Assembly: GCF_003991225.1 (NCBI RefSeq)
Contig: NZ_JTFC01000031.1
Coordinates: 434,001 to 498,000 of the forward strand
Length of the DNA stretch: 64,000 bases
Origin: Candidatus Kurthia intestinigallinarum
GTDB taxonomy: Bacteria > Bacillota > Bacilli > Bacillales_A > Planococcaceae
Direction: 5' to 3'
Numbering within the stretch: position 1 is the stretch's first letter; each line of letters begins with the position of its first letter. A program made the position numbers and the translations under genes. Positions 13,040-22,230 of the stretch are shown piece after piece. Below the pieces are notes generated by a model, which worked only from the letters and a program-made list of their open reading frames with translations, did not search any database and was not told the origin of the DNA.

Positions 13040-13957
13040 TTAATTTTCGTATTCGCTGCCTAAACGAGCTAATAACGCTTCAAAATCAGCAGGTATTGGT
13101 GCAGAGAACTCTAAGTACTCATTTGTGCGTGGGTGCACAAAACCTAAAACGCCCGCATGTAGTGCTTGGCCACCAATATCCATTGTTTTCTTCGGTCCGT
13201 ATTTTGGATCCCCAACAAGTGGATAGCCAATATAGTTCATATGCACACGAATTTGGTGTGTACGGCCTGTTTCAAGACGGCATTCAATTACTGTGTAATC
13301 TACACCAAAGCGGCCTGTTACTTGGAAGTGTGTCACAGCGTGCTTACCGTTATCGACAACGGCTTGTCTTTGACGATTTTTTTGGTCACGACCGATTGGT
13401 GCATCGATTGTTCCTTTGTCATGTGGAATATGACCATGTACAAGTGCTGTGTAGCGACGTGTTACTGTTTTATCAACAAGTTGTTGAACAAGTTTTTCAT
13501 GCGCCATATCATTTTTAGCGACCATTAATAGACCCGATGTATCTTTATCGATACGGTGAACGATACCAGGGCGCATGACACCATTAATGCCTGATAGGTC
13601 GTTACAGTGATGCATTAAACCATTTACTAATGTGCCTGTTGCATGGCCTGGTGCTGGGTGTACAACCATACCTTTTGGTTTGTTAACAACTAAAACATCT
13701 TCATCTTCATAAACGATTTCTAACGCTAAATCTTCTGCGATGATTTCAAGTGGTTCAGCTTCTGGCTCATCCACGCTAATATGGTCATGCTCTTTTACTT
13801 TATATGTTTTTTTTACTTTTTCTCCGTTAACGAGTAAATGTCCCTCTTCAACAAAGTTTTGAATTTGCGTACGAGACCACTTTTCTTGCATTGATGCTAT
13901 TGCTTTATCAATGCGGTTTCCGGCAGTATCTGCTTGTACTATAAAATTTTCAGTCAT
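13040..13957 (-). CDS. RluD-family rRNA/tRNA pseudouridine synthase (YlyB-like)
   Basis: Predicted to isomerise uridines in rRNA. The 305 aa have an N-terminal S4 RNA-binding domain (about 15-75) and the RluA/RluD catalytic domain with HRIDKDTSGLLMVAKN around residue 130, where the Asp is the nucleophile. The ATG is 2 bases after the lspA stop, and AAAGGTGAAG in the lspA end is the likely ribosome binding site. Order lspA-ylyB-pyrR matches B. subtilis. The exact target uridines cannot be told from sequence. Confidence 0.92.
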   Translation of the reverse strand: MTENFIVQADTAGNRIDKAIASMQEKWSRTQIQNFVEEGHLLVNGEKVKKTYKVKEHDHISVDEPEAEPLEIIAEDLALEIVYEDEDVLVVNKPKGMVVHPAPGHATGTLVNGLMHHCNDLSGINGVMRPGIVHRIDKDTSGLLMVAKNDMAHEKLVQQLVDKTVTRRYTALVHGHIPHDKGTIDAPIGRDQKNRQRQAVVDNGKHAVTHFQVTGRFGVDYTVIECRLETGRTHQIRVHMNYIGYPLVGDPKYGPKKTMDIGGQALHAGVLGFVHPRTNEYLEFSAPIPADFEALLARLGSEYEN

Positions 13958-13961
13958 AAAA

Positions 13962-14438
13962 TTATTTCTTCACCTTTCCTTGTTTTCCTTCAAAAAATAA
14001 TACATAAATAATCATTAAAATTACGCCAAATGTCAGCGCCATATCTGCAATATTAAAGATTGGGAAATCGTAGTCGATTACTGGAATCCAAAAGCTTGCA
14101 AAGTCCACTACTTCGCCGCGCGTTAAGCGGTCGATGAAGTTCCCAATTGCGCCGCCTAGAAGCAGCATTAGGCTCGTCGCAAATAGCGGCTTGCCTTTTC
14201 CTTCTTTGTGGAAGTAATAAATGATCGCGATAATCACAACCACCGTAATGATTGTAAATAAACCTATTTTGCCTTGCATCATACCCCATGCTGCGCCTTG
14301 GTTACGATGTGAGTAAAGTGAAAAAATAGGGTCCCAAACAACGATTTCTTGGCCCTCTGTCATGTTTTTCACAATGCCCCATTTCGTCAGCTGGTCAACA
14401 ATAATGACAAAGAGTGCAATTAAATAATATTTAAACAC
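13962..14438 (-). CDS. lspA: Lipoprotein signal peptidase (signal peptidase II)
   Basis: Membrane aspartyl protease that removes signal peptides from prolipoproteins. The 158 aa contain four hydrophobic segments and both catalytic Asp boxes: GNFIDRLTRGEVVDF and FNIADMAL. The start is GTG, with GGAGG 9 bases upstream. It precedes the rluD gene in one transcript and follows the ileS terminator. Confidence 0.97.
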   Translation of the reverse strand: MFKYYLIALFVIIVDQLTKWGIVKNMTEGQEIVVWDPIFSLYSHRNQGAAWGMMQGKIGLFTIITVVVIIAIIYYFHKEGKGKPLFATSLMLLLGGAIGNFIDRLTRGEVVDFASFWIPVIDYDFPIFNIADMALTFGVILMIIYVLFFEGKQGKVKK

Positions 14439-14530
14439 GTGACGTATCCTCCGTTTTCCATGAATCTAACCTATTTTACCACATATTGATACGAGAACAA
14501 ATTGAACGATTAGCGAATTCCATAAGCATA

Positions 14531-14563
14531 AAAAAAGAACCGTACAATGTACGATTCTTTTTT
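14531..14563 (-). terminator. Terminator of ileS
   Basis: Near-perfect hairpin with 15-base arms beginning AAAAAAGAA and a 3-base loop, flanked by A and T runs. It sits 15 bases after the ileS stop on the minus strand. Confidence 0.85.
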
Positions 14564-14577
14564 GTAAAGATAAAAAA

Positions 14578-17358
14578 TTATTTTGCTTCTAAATCAACGT
14601 CTGCAAAGTTTTCTTCCACAACGCTTGCACAGCGTTCGCAAAGGTCTGGATGTTTTTCGTTGTGACCAACTGTTTCATCAATTGTCCAGCAACGTGCACA
14701 TTTTTCGCCTTCAGCTTTAACAACCGCTACGGCTACAGTTTCTGTTTTCACACATTCTTCTGTTGCGTTTGCAAGGTCATCTAACACAAATTCAGATACA
14801 ATCATCATTTGTGCGAAATCGATTGATGCATCAGAAAGAACAGCTTTTGTTGCTGCATCTGCGTAAACGGTTGCTTTTGCTTCTAATGATTTACCGATAA
14901 CTTTTGCTGTACGTGCTTCTTCTAATGATTTTAGAACTACATCACGAACAGCCATGATTTTTGTCCATTTTTCAGTTAATGCAGCGAAGTTTTCTTTTTC
15001 AACAGCATCTGGCATATCTGTTAATTGTACAGATTCCTCTGTTGTCCAAGCCATATAACCAAACATTTCATCCGCTGTGTGAGGAATGATTGGTGCAAGT
15101 AATTTCACTAATGCATTTAATGTATCGTACATAACGGATTGCATTGCACGACGCGCGTGGCTATTTGGTGCTTCTACATAGACAACATCTTTCGCAATGT
15201 CTAAGTAGAATGAGCTTAGTTCTGTTGCGATAAAGTTGTTTACTGCTTTATAAACTGTTGCGAATTCATATGAATCATATGCTACGCGCACTGTTTTGAT
15301 TAATTTTTGAAGTTCCATATACATGTATTGATCTACTTCACGTAAATCTTCGTATGCAACATAGTCTGTTTCTGCATTGAAATCTTCTAAGTTACCATGA
15401 ACGAATTTTAAAGTGTTACGTACTTTACGGTACATTTCAGAAACTTGTTTTAACATATCCATTGAGATACGAACATCTGCAGTATAGTCTACTGAAGCTA
15501 CCCACATACGTAAGATATCTGCACCGTATTGTTGCATGATTTTCGCTGGTGCGATGATGTTACCAAGTGATTTCGACATTTTACGGCCATCGCCATCTAA
15601 TACGAAACCATGTGATAATAAACCTTTGTATGGTGCATAGCCATTAACCGCTACTGATGTGATTAATGATGAGTTGAACCAACCACGGTATTGGTCAGAA
15701 CCTTCTAAGTAAAGGTCTGCAGGGTAGCTCATACCACGTTCAGCTAATACACCTTGGTGAGAAGAACCTGAGTCGAACCATACGTCCATGATGTCGTTTT
15801 CTTTAGAGAATTCGCCATTTGGAGAGCCCGCATGTGTAAATCCTTCAGGAAGTAATTCTTTAGCTGTTTTTTGGAACCAGATATTTGAACCGTGTTCACG
15901 GAATAATTGTTGTACGTGCGCGATTGTTTCTTCTGTAATGATTTCTTCGCCGTTTTCAGCGTAGAATACAGGGATTGGAACACCCCATGCACGTTGACGA
16001 GAGATACACCAGTCACCACGGTCACGAATCATATTGAATAGACGTGTTTCGCCCCATTCAGGTGTGAAGTTCGTGTCGCGGATTGCTTGTAATAATTCTG
16101 GACGGAATGAATCAATTGATGCAAACCATTGTGGTGTTGCGCGGAAGATAACTGGTTTTTTCGTACGCCAATCATGTGGGTATGAGTGTTCGAAGAATGT
16201 TAGGCTTAGTAATGCGCCAAGTTCTTCTAATTTTTCACAGATTGGTTTATTTGCTTTGTCATAAAATTGACCAGCGAATTCGCCAGCAGCTTCTGTTAAT
16301 ACACCACGGTTATCTACAACTGAAAGGATTTCTAAGCCGTAACGTTTCCCAACTTGGTAATCATCCTCACCATGTCCAGGTGCTGTGTGTACGCAGCCGG
16401 TACCAGCTTCAAGTGTTACGTGATCGCCAAGCATCACAAGAGATGTACGATCGAATAATGGGTGTTTTGCTGTGATGTTTTCTAATTCCGCACCGTTGAT
16501 TTCACGGTCGATTTGTACATCTTCCCAGCCGATTTTTTCTGCTACTGAATTTAGTAAATCTTTTGCAACAACGAATTTGCGGTCGTTTACTTTTACTACA
16601 ACATATGTGAATTCAGGATTTACAGAAATACCTAAGTTCGCTGGTAATGTCCAAGGCGTTGTTGTCCAGATAACGATTTCTTCGTCATTATTTAAAACAC
16701 CTTTACCATCTTCTACTTTAAATGCTACGAAGATTGATGGTGATTTGATGTCTTTGTATTCGATTTCTGCTTCTGCTAATGCAGATTCAGAAGATGGAGA
16801 CCAATAAACTGGTTTTAATCCTTTGTAGATATAGCCTTTTTTCGCCATATCGCCGAATACGCCAATTTGACGTGCTTCAAATTCTGGACGTAATGTGATG
16901 TATGGGTTTTCCCAGTCACCGCGTACGCCGATACGTTTGAATTGTTCACGTTGGTTACTAACTTGCTCTAATGCATAATCTTTACAAAGTTCGCGGAATT
17001 CTGCGATCGACATTTTTTTACGGTCATGTCCTTTATTTGTTAATGCTTGTTCAATTGGTAGACCATGTGTATCCCAACCTGGAACATATGGTACATAGTA
17101 GCCTGTCATTGAACGATGGCGGTTAATCATATCTTTTAATACTTTGTTTAATGCGTGACCCATGTGGATATCACCGTTTGCATATGGAGGTCCATCATGT
17201 AACACAAATGGTGTGCGGTCTTTTGTACGTTCAAGCACTTTCGCATTGATATCCATTTCTGCCCATTTCTCTTGCATTTTTGGTTCCATATTTGGTAAGT
17301 TTCCGCGCATTGGGAAATCTGTTTTCGGCATTAATAACGTTTTTTTGTATTCAGCCAT
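14578..17358 (-). CDS. ileS: Isoleucyl-tRNA synthetase
   Basis: Charges tRNA-Ile. The 926 aa class I synthetase has the HIGH-type motif HMGH (residues 65-68) after PPYANGD, a CP1 editing domain, the KMSKS signature near 600, and a C-terminal zinc knuckle with CARC and CERC. I start at [11 protein letters not shown], preceded by GAGGAGGAATTACGA. The 16-codon upward extension overlaps the leader terminator and is rejected. Expression is controlled by the T-box leader. It is the bacterial-type enzyme, not the mupirocin-resistant type, judged from overall resemblance to Bacillus IleS. Confidence 0.97.
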   Translation of the reverse strand: MAEYKKTLLMPKTDFPMRGNLPNMEPKMQEKWAEMDINAKVLERTKDRTPFVLHDGPPYANGDIHMGHALNKVLKDMINRHRSMTGYYVPYVPGWDTHGLPIEQALTNKGHDRKKMSIAEFRELCKDYALEQVSNQREQFKRIGVRGDWENPYITLRPEFEARQIGVFGDMAKKGYIYKGLKPVYWSPSSESALAEAEIEYKDIKSPSIFVAFKVEDGKGVLNNDEEIVIWTTTPWTLPANLGISVNPEFTYVVVKVNDRKFVVAKDLLNSVAEKIGWEDVQIDREINGAELENITAKHPLFDRTSLVMLGDHVTLEAGTGCVHTAPGHGEDDYQVGKRYGLEILSVVDNRGVLTEAAGEFAGQFYDKANKPICEKLEELGALLSLTFFEHSYPHDWRTKKPVIFRATPQWFASIDSFRPELLQAIRDTNFTPEWGETRLFNMIRDRGDWCISRQRAWGVPIPVFYAENGEEIITEETIAHVQQLFREHGSNIWFQKTAKELLPEGFTHAGSPNGEFSKENDIMDVWFDSGSSHQGVLAERGMSYPADLYLEGSDQYRGWFNSSLITSVAVNGYAPYKGLLSHGFVLDGDGRKMSKSLGNIIAPAKIMQQYGADILRMWVASVDYTADVRISMDMLKQVSEMYRKVRNTLKFVHGNLEDFNAETDYVAYEDLREVDQYMYMELQKLIKTVRVAYDSYEFATVYKAVNNFIATELSSFYLDIAKDVVYVEAPNSHARRAMQSVMYDTLNALVKLLAPIIPHTADEMFGYMAWTTEESVQLTDMPDAVEKENFAALTEKWTKIMAVRDVVLKSLEEARTAKVIGKSLEAKATVYADAATKAVLSDASIDFAQMMIVSEFVLDDLANATEECVKTETVAVAVVKAEGEKCARCWTIDETVGHNEKHPDLCERCASVVEENFADVDLEAK

Positions 17359-17384
17359 TCGTAATTCCTCCTCAAAATTAATCC

Positions 17385-17634
17385 ATAAAAAAACTCCTCG
17401 CCCCAAACAAGGGACGAGGAGAAGTTAACTCGCGGTACCACCCTAATTGCATAGTTAGACCATGCCACTTAAGAACACCTTAACGCGGTGGTAACGAGAC
17501 GGCTTACTAAAGTTCAGCAATCTAGCTCAAGAGTGATCTTCAACCTTATCTGTACCGTTCGAGCTCTCACCATCCTCGAATCGCTATACTGCAGCATAAA
17601 GTTTACTGTCTCTATCAGTGCTTTTCATTCATAT
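17385..17634 (-). promoter_or_regulatory. T-box riboswitch, isoleucine-specific, with terminator
   Basis: The minus-strand leader carries the T-box core AGGGTGGTACCGCG (17431-17444) and an intrinsic terminator (CTCCTCG stem and a seven-T run, 17385-17422). The upstream Stem I region contains an AUC triplet at 17535-17537 in the context GAAGAUCAC, the usual specifier-loop setting, so the sensed tRNA is isoleucine. Uncharged tRNA-Ile pairing with the specifier and T-box bulge would favour the antiterminator and switch on ileS. Confidence 0.93.
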
Positions 17635-17640
17635 GTTGCA

Positions 17641-17669
17641 ATTATAGAAAATTGCGACCAGAACGTCAA
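17641..17669 (-). promoter_or_regulatory. Sigma-A promoter of ileS
   Basis: Minus strand TTGACG (17664-17669), 17-base spacer, TATAAT (17641-17646). The -35 box is only a few bases after the divIVA stop codon, so there is no separate intergenic space and no terminator between divIVA and this promoter. Confidence 0.88.
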
Positions 17670-17673
17670 GCGG

Positions 17674-18195
17674 TTATTCTTCGTCTGGTAATTCAATCGC
17701 TTCGACATTATCGACATCAGGCACTTTAATTTCATATTCCATTAAGTGATCCCAGTCTTCTGACTCGATTAAATCCAGTTGTGCTTCCACAATCATTTTG
17801 AAACGATTACGGAATACTTTTGAATGTTTTTTCAGTTCTTCGATTTCAAGTGCCACTGTACGTGCTTTCGCTAATGCTTCATTAACGATACGGTCTGCGT
17901 TTTTTTCAGCCTCTTTCACGATTAGTTTTGCTTCTTTTTGTGAATTGCGACGGACTTCTTCTGCCGCCTCTTGTGCGACAATAATTGATTTTTGAAGTGT
18001 ATCCTCTAGTGAGCTATAATGGCCTAACTGATCATGCGCTGATGCAAGACGGGCTTCTAGCTCACTTTTTTCTTTTAACACAAGATCCATATCTTTCATT
18101 ACTTGTTCCATAAATTCATTAACCTGGTCCTCGTTGTATCCACGGAATGAGCGGTCAAATTCTTTATTATGTATATCAAGTGGTGATAACGGCAT
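17674..18195 (-). CDS. divIVA: DivIVA cell-division / polar-targeting protein
   Basis: Coiled-coil protein that senses negative membrane curvature at septa and poles and recruits partners. The 173 aa begin with the conserved membrane-binding head (PLDIHNKEFDRSFRGYNEDQVNEF) and continue as a long coiled coil rich in Glu, Lys and Ala to about residue 150. AAGGAG precedes the ATG. A TATAAT at 18235-18240 with a weak -35 suggests its own promoter besides readthrough from ylmH. Placement between ylmH and ileS is as in B. subtilis. Confidence 0.95.
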   Translation of the reverse strand: MPLSPLDIHNKEFDRSFRGYNEDQVNEFMEQVMKDMDLVLKEKSELEARLASAHDQLGHYSSLEDTLQKSIIVAQEAAEEVRRNSQKEAKLIVKEAEKNADRIVNEALAKARTVALEIEELKKHSKVFRNRFKMIVEAQLDLIESEDWDHLMEYEIKVPDVDNVEAIELPDEE

Positions 18196-18284
18196 ACTAT
18201 CTCTCCTTTTATCTGCAAGTTCAACTTATTCATTATTATACCGTTCTTTTGACAGAACTTCATCTGTAAAACGGCAAAACAAAG

Positions 18285-19076
18285 TTATTTCCGTTCCATT
18301 TTACCAATTTTTAGGCGTAGTTTTTCTTTCTTTGTGCGACCTTCTATCGATTCAATAAATAAACGACCGACACCACGAATCGAAATTAAATCTGCCTCAT
18401 GTAATTCAAAGGACGTTTGTTCACGCACTGCATAGTTTACTTTCACTTTGCCAGACTCAATATATAACGCGGCTTTTTGACGTGAAATGGCTGGATAGCT
18501 TGAGGCAATGACTGTATCAAGGCGGAGTGATGAAGCCGTGATTACGGACTCCTGCCATTCTTCTGTTGCAGGAAGTAGTGTTGTTGAGGAATCTACTTCT
18601 TGCACAGTCACCTTGCTTTTCGCGATTGATGTTAAATTGGCACGTACATAGTCTGCTACCTCGCGTGCTACAACAAACTGCACAATGTCCGTCCCCACTC
18701 TTATATCCCCGAATTTTGCGCGTTCTAACCCTAAGCTAAGTAATGCGCCTAGAACATCAGGATGTTTTAGTTGCACAAATTTAGATGGATAGCGTACAGA
18801 AAGCATCGCAAACTGAAACTCATCTGCCACTGGCTCCACATAGCTCGGGTATATTAATGCACGCTGACGCTCTGAATAATCACTAAAGCCACCATGAAAC
18901 GCTACTTGTGTATCGCCATTTGTACCAATAAGAGATTGTACAATCGTTCGCTGACGTGGATCTAAAAAAGGTGTTGTTTTTGGCGCATAAAAATCTTCCA
19001 CTTGACGCTTCCATTCAAGCACTTGCTCAATAAACTCATGCTCATCGGGTCTAAAATGTTGTAGTAGATGATCCAT
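18285..19076 (-). CDS. ylmH: YlmH S4-domain RNA-binding protein
   Basis: S4-domain protein in the division cluster; related YlmH/RqcP-type proteins act in ribosome-associated quality control on stalled large subunits. The 263 aa have a YlmH N-terminal domain and a C-terminal S4 domain (about 185-245) with TVIASSYPAISRQKAALYI. The start MDHLLQHFRPDEHEF is favoured by AAAGGAAG five bases upstream; an in-frame Met eight codons earlier overlaps a hairpin. The role in this organism is inferred from family. Confidence 0.9.
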   Translation of the reverse strand: MDHLLQHFRPDEHEFIEQVLEWKRQVEDFYAPKTTPFLDPRQRTIVQSLIGTNGDTQVAFHGGFSDYSERQRALIYPSYVEPVADEFQFAMLSVRYPSKFVQLKHPDVLGALLSLGLERAKFGDIRVGTDIVQFVVAREVADYVRANLTSIAKSKVTVQEVDSSTTLLPATEEWQESVITASSLRLDTVIASSYPAISRQKAALYIESGKVKVNYAVREQTSFELHEADLISIRGVGRLFIESIEGRTKKEKLRLKIGKMERK

Positions 19077-19091
19077 TTTTTCTTCCTTTCT

Positions 19092-19128
19092 AAAAAACAA
19101 AAACTCCTTACGCCAATGCGCGAGGAGC
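19092..19128 (-). terminator. Candidate attenuator hairpin upstream of ylmH
   Basis: Minus-strand RNA has a CTCCT...AGGAG hairpin with a GCGC/GGCG inner part, followed by TTTTTGTTTTTT, between ylmG and ylmH. The stem is interrupted, so it may be only a partial terminator that lowers ylmH and divIVA relative to sepF. Confidence 0.5.
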
Positions 19129-19160
19129 CTTATTTAGTACATAATGATAGACTGACTAGT

Positions 19161-19412
19161 TTATAAAATATAGCTCAACACACGGTATAAGCCTATTTGA
19201 ATAAAGTTCAATGCTAATAACGCAATGATTGGTGAAATATCAATCATACCAATCGGTGGAATAATCTTACGGAAAATCGATAAATACGGTTCTACGATTT
19301 TTGATAAAATTTCACCAAACTTTGATTCTTGCAACCCTGGAAGCCAGCTCATTAAAATGTAAATAATAATGGCGAATGAATAAACTTGAAATGCTAAAGC
19401 AATAATATCCAT
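19161..19412 (-). CDS. ylmG: YggT-family membrane protein
   Basis: Small integral membrane protein of 83 aa with two hydrophobic segments (about 1-22 and 58-82) joined by the conserved SWLPGLQESKFG and LRKIIPPIG-type stretch. The molecular role of YggT proteins is poorly known; linkage to sepF and division genes is widely conserved, including in cyanobacteria. AAGGAG lies about 13 bases before the ATG, a long spacing. Confidence 0.9.
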   Translation of the reverse strand: MDIIALAFQVYSFAIIIYILMSWLPGLQESKFGEILSKIVEPYLSIFRKIIPPIGMIDISPIIALLALNFIQIGLYRVLSYIL

Positions 19413-19441
19413 GCGTGTACTTTTCTCTCCTTAGTGGTAGC

Positions 19442-20017
19442 CTAGTACTTATCTTCTTCGTAATAGTATTCTGAAATCGCACCATCGATTTCAACATTAT
19501 CTGGCGTACATAAGAAAATATCGATACCAATTTTTTTTATTTCACCGTCTAGTGCGAATACTGTACCACTTAGAAAATCAATAATACGCTTCCCATTTTC
19601 TTTATCAATACGTTGTAAATTAACAACCGCAGATTTTTTATTGCGAATGCAATCCGCAATATTTTGCGCTTCTGAATACATACGAGGCTCAAATAAATTG
19701 ACCTTTGTTGTACGATTCATGCTCACGACATTATTAGCTTTTTTTTCCACAACTTGCATTTGTGCTACTTGTTGAGGTGGTAGATTTGATGCTACTTGCT
19801 GTGTTTTACGTTGTACAGGCTGTTGCACCTTACGTGGTGTTGCCATTTGTTGAGGTACAGGCTGCTGTTTTAGCTGCTGTACTTGTTGTGGACGCTGTTG
19901 CTGCTGTGGTTGTTGCTGTTGTGGTCTTGCTTGTTGTTTCGGCTGTGCTACTTCTTCTTCATCAAATTCATCATCGCGATTATCTAAATAGAAAAAGTCT
20001 TTTAAAAAGTTTTTCAT
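19442..20017 (-). CDS. sepF: SepF cell-division protein with a long glutamine-rich linker
   Basis: Binds membrane through its N-terminal amphipathic helix ([11 protein letters not shown]) and FtsZ through the C-terminal domain, anchoring and aligning the Z-ring. The C-terminal DUF552 core occupies about 100-185 ([29 protein letters not shown]). The 191 aa exceed the typical 150 because residues about 25-90 form a linker made largely of Gln, Pro, Arg and Val. The same composition recurs in the FtsZ linker. AGGAGG precedes the ATG inside the intergenic gap with ylmE. Confidence 0.95.
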   Translation of the reverse strand: MKNFLKDFFYLDNRDDEFDEEEVAQPKQQARPQQQQPQQQQRPQQVQQLKQQPVPQQMATPRKVQQPVQRKTQQVASNLPPQQVAQMQVVEKKANNVVSMNRTTKVNLFEPRMYSEAQNIADCIRNKKSAVVNLQRIDKENGKRIIDFLSGTVFALDGEIKKIGIDIFLCTPDNVEIDGAISEYYYEEDKY

Positions 20018-20032
20018 TGCGGAATCCTCCTA

Positions 20033-20710
20033 TCAGTCGAGTCCAACTAAAGCTGTACCAATACGAACGTATGTAGATCCCTCTTCGACGGCGATTGCAT
20101 AGTCGTGTGACATGCCCATCGACAATTCGGTGCAAGGCGCATGCTCATATTGTTTTGCAGCGAGTGATAATTGAAGCTCTTTTAGTCCTTTAAATGTATT
20201 TCGAATGATTGTGTCGTCTTCTGTATTCGGCGCCATTGTCATTAAACCGACAACGCGAATATGGTCATATGCTTTCAGTTGTTCAATAAAAGGCTCAACT
20301 TCTTGTACCGCTAAGCCATGCTTAGAATCTTCGCCCGATACGTTTACTTGGACGAAGCAATTTACTGTTTTGGTTGCACGTTTATTAATTTCTTCCGCTA
20401 AACTTAATCGATCTAATGAATGGATGAAATCAACAGTATCTAATACTTTACGTACTTTACGTGTCTGTAATGAGCCAATATAATGCCAAACTGCACCATC
20501 TGTAATGGTTTCTTGCTTTTCAAGTAATGGTTCAGGGCGATTTTCACCTAGATGATGAATCCCTGCCGCAAGTGCTTCCTCGGCACGCGCTGTTGTGACT
20601 TGTTTTGTAACCGCAATAATCGTTACTTCTTCAGGATTGCGCCCTACTTTCGCGCAAGCTGCATCGATATTTTGTTGTATACGTTGTAAGTTATCAATAA
20701 TTCGTGTCAT
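20033..20710 (-). CDS. ylmE: YggS-family pyridoxal phosphate homeostasis protein
   Basis: Single-domain alanine-racemase-fold PLP protein that balances PLP and amino or keto acid pools; no catalytic reaction is firmly known. The 225 aa include the PLP lysine motif IIAVTKQV (about 31-38) and the C-terminal phosphate-binding stretch SMGMSHDYAIAVEEGSTYVRIGTALVG. It begins a ylmE-sepF-ylmG-ylmH run after the ftsZ terminator. The ribosome binding site (AAGCTGGGATT) is weak. The ylmC and ylmD genes found beside it in B. subtilis are absent. Confidence 0.94.
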   Translation of the reverse strand: MTRIIDNLQRIQQNIDAACAKVGRNPEEVTIIAVTKQVTTARAEEALAAGIHHLGENRPEPLLEKQETITDGAVWHYIGSLQTRKVRKVLDTVDFIHSLDRLSLAEEINKRATKTVNCFVQVNVSGEDSKHGLAVQEVEPFIEQLKAYDHIRVVGLMTMAPNTEDDTIIRNTFKGLKELQLSLAAKQYEHAPCTELSMGMSHDYAIAVEEGSTYVRIGTALVGLD

Positions 20711-20894
20711 GATTAATCCCAGCTTTTCAAGTTACTTGTTTATCATATTATTTTCATTTTATCAAGCACAGCCATATTAATCAATAAATTCCCATGAACC
20801 ACGAAGATTTAAGCAAAATCTATTCATACTATCGTCTATTCCCGATGGCAATTCATCAAAAACATTAAAATTGTGTAACAAAATTTTAACAGAT

Positions 20895-20936
20895 AAAAAA
20901 GCAGGAATCGCAATAGACACGATTCCTGCTTTTTTT
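20895..20936 (-). terminator. Terminator of ftsAZ
   Basis: Perfect hairpin with arms AAAAAAGCAGGAATCG and a 9-base loop, followed by T-runs. It lies 50 bases after the ftsZ stop. About 200 bases of AT-rich sequence without a convincing gene separate it from ylmE. Confidence 0.93.
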
Positions 20937-20986
20937 ATTAAATCCCTTGAAGGAAATAAGCTAACACTCATTCCACTCAAAACATT

Positions 20987-22180
20987 CTAGCGATTACGAC
21001 GGTTACGATTACGTAAGAATGTTGGGATTTCTAATTCGTCTTGTTGAGACTGTTGTTGTTGTGTTTGTTGAGGCTGTGTTTGTTGCATAGGTTGCTCATA
21101 TTGATGCTGTACAGGTTGTTGCGTTTGTTGTACAGGTTGTTGGTGCGTTTGTTGTGGAGCTGGGCGTGATGGTTGCACTGGACGTTGGCTACCACCTTGA
21201 CCATTTGGATACGCATTATGTGTTTCAGAGAAATCTGTCGCGATAACTGTCACGATGATTTCATCTTTTAAGTTATCATTGATTACGGCACCGAAGATGA
21301 TATTTTCATCGTCGTCTGGTGCAGCAGCACTTGAGATGATGTCCGCTGCTTCTTGGACTTCAAATAAGCTTAGGCTTGAGCCACCAGTGATGTTTAATAA
21401 TACACCTTTCGCTCCGGCAATGGATGTTTCAAGTAATGGACTTGAAATGGCTTTTTTCGCTGCTTCTTCTGCGCGTTTTTCACCCGTTGCAATCCCAATA
21501 CCCATCAGTGCTGAACCTTTGTTAGACATGATTGTTTTCACATCGGCAAAGTCAAGGTTGATTAAACCAGGTACAGCGATTAAATCTGAAATACCTTGGA
21601 CACCTTGGCGTAATACGTTATCCGCTTCACGGAATGCTTCAAGCATTGGTGTATTTTTATCAACGATTTCTAATAGACGGTCGTTTGGAATAACGATTAA
21701 TGTATCTACAGCTTCTTTCATCGTTGCAGTACCCGCTAATGCTTGAGATTGACGTTTACGGCCTTCGAATGAGAATGGGCGTGTAACAACACCTACTGTT
21801 AATGCGCCTAAATCACGAGCAATTTGAGCGATAACAGGGGCTGCCCCAGTACCAGTACCGCCACCCATACCTGCAGTGACGAATACCATATCAGCGCCTT
21901 GTAGTGTTTCTTCTAGTTGTTCTTTGCTTTCTTCAGCAGCTTTTTTACCTACTTCAGGGTTGGCACCTGCGCCTAAACCACGAGTTAGTTTATCCCCGAT
22001 TTGTAATTTAATATCTGCTTGTGATGTTAATAATGCTTGTGCGTCGGTATTAACTGCGATAAATTCTACACCTTGTACCCCATGTTCAATCATTCGGTTT
22101 ACTGCGTTGTTACCGCCGCCACCAACACCAATAACTTTAATTACTGCTAGTGGGTTTTCGTTCTGTTCGAAACCAATCAT
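20987..22180 (-). CDS. ftsZ: Cell-division GTPase FtsZ with glutamine-rich C-terminal linker
   Basis: Tubulin homologue that forms the Z-ring. The 397 aa include [17 protein letters not shown] near the N-terminus, the GTP signature [10 protein letters not shown] near 105, and the C-terminal conserved peptide [17 protein letters not shown] that binds FtsA and SepF. The linker (about 318-378) is strongly enriched in Gln, Pro and Val. The start MIGFEQNE follows AGGAGGAATAGAG; a 9-codon upstream extension contains that site and is rejected. It is co-transcribed with ftsA. Confidence 0.97.
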   Translation of the reverse strand: MIGFEQNENPLAVIKVIGVGGGGNNAVNRMIEHGVQGVEFIAVNTDAQALLTSQADIKLQIGDKLTRGLGAGANPEVGKKAAEESKEQLEETLQGADMVFVTAGMGGGTGTGAAPVIAQIARDLGALTVGVVTRPFSFEGRKRQSQALAGTATMKEAVDTLIVIPNDRLLEIVDKNTPMLEAFREADNVLRQGVQGISDLIAVPGLINLDFADVKTIMSNKGSALMGIGIATGEKRAEEAAKKAISSPLLETSIAGAKGVLLNITGGSSLSLFEVQEAADIISSAAAPDDDENIIFGAVINDNLKDEIIVTVIATDFSETHNAYPNGQGGSQRPVQPSRPAPQQTHQQPVQQTQQPVQHQYEQPMQQTQPQQTQQQQSQQDELEIPTFLRNRNRRNR

Positions 22181-22230
22181 CTCTATTCCTCCTATTTCTT
22201 CAGTCACTATCTATCGTTATGAAACGTTAA

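Noticed and set aside
19762-20076. A 104-codon plus-strand frame opposite sepF made of Val, Ala and Leu
   Set aside because: It is the antisense shadow of the Gln-rich SepF linker; codon bias explains it.
20777-20980. A 67-codon minus-strand reading frame between ftsZ and ylmE
   Set aside because: It runs through the strong ftsZ terminator hairpin, lacks a ribosome binding site and resembles no protein; ylmD is not recognisable here.
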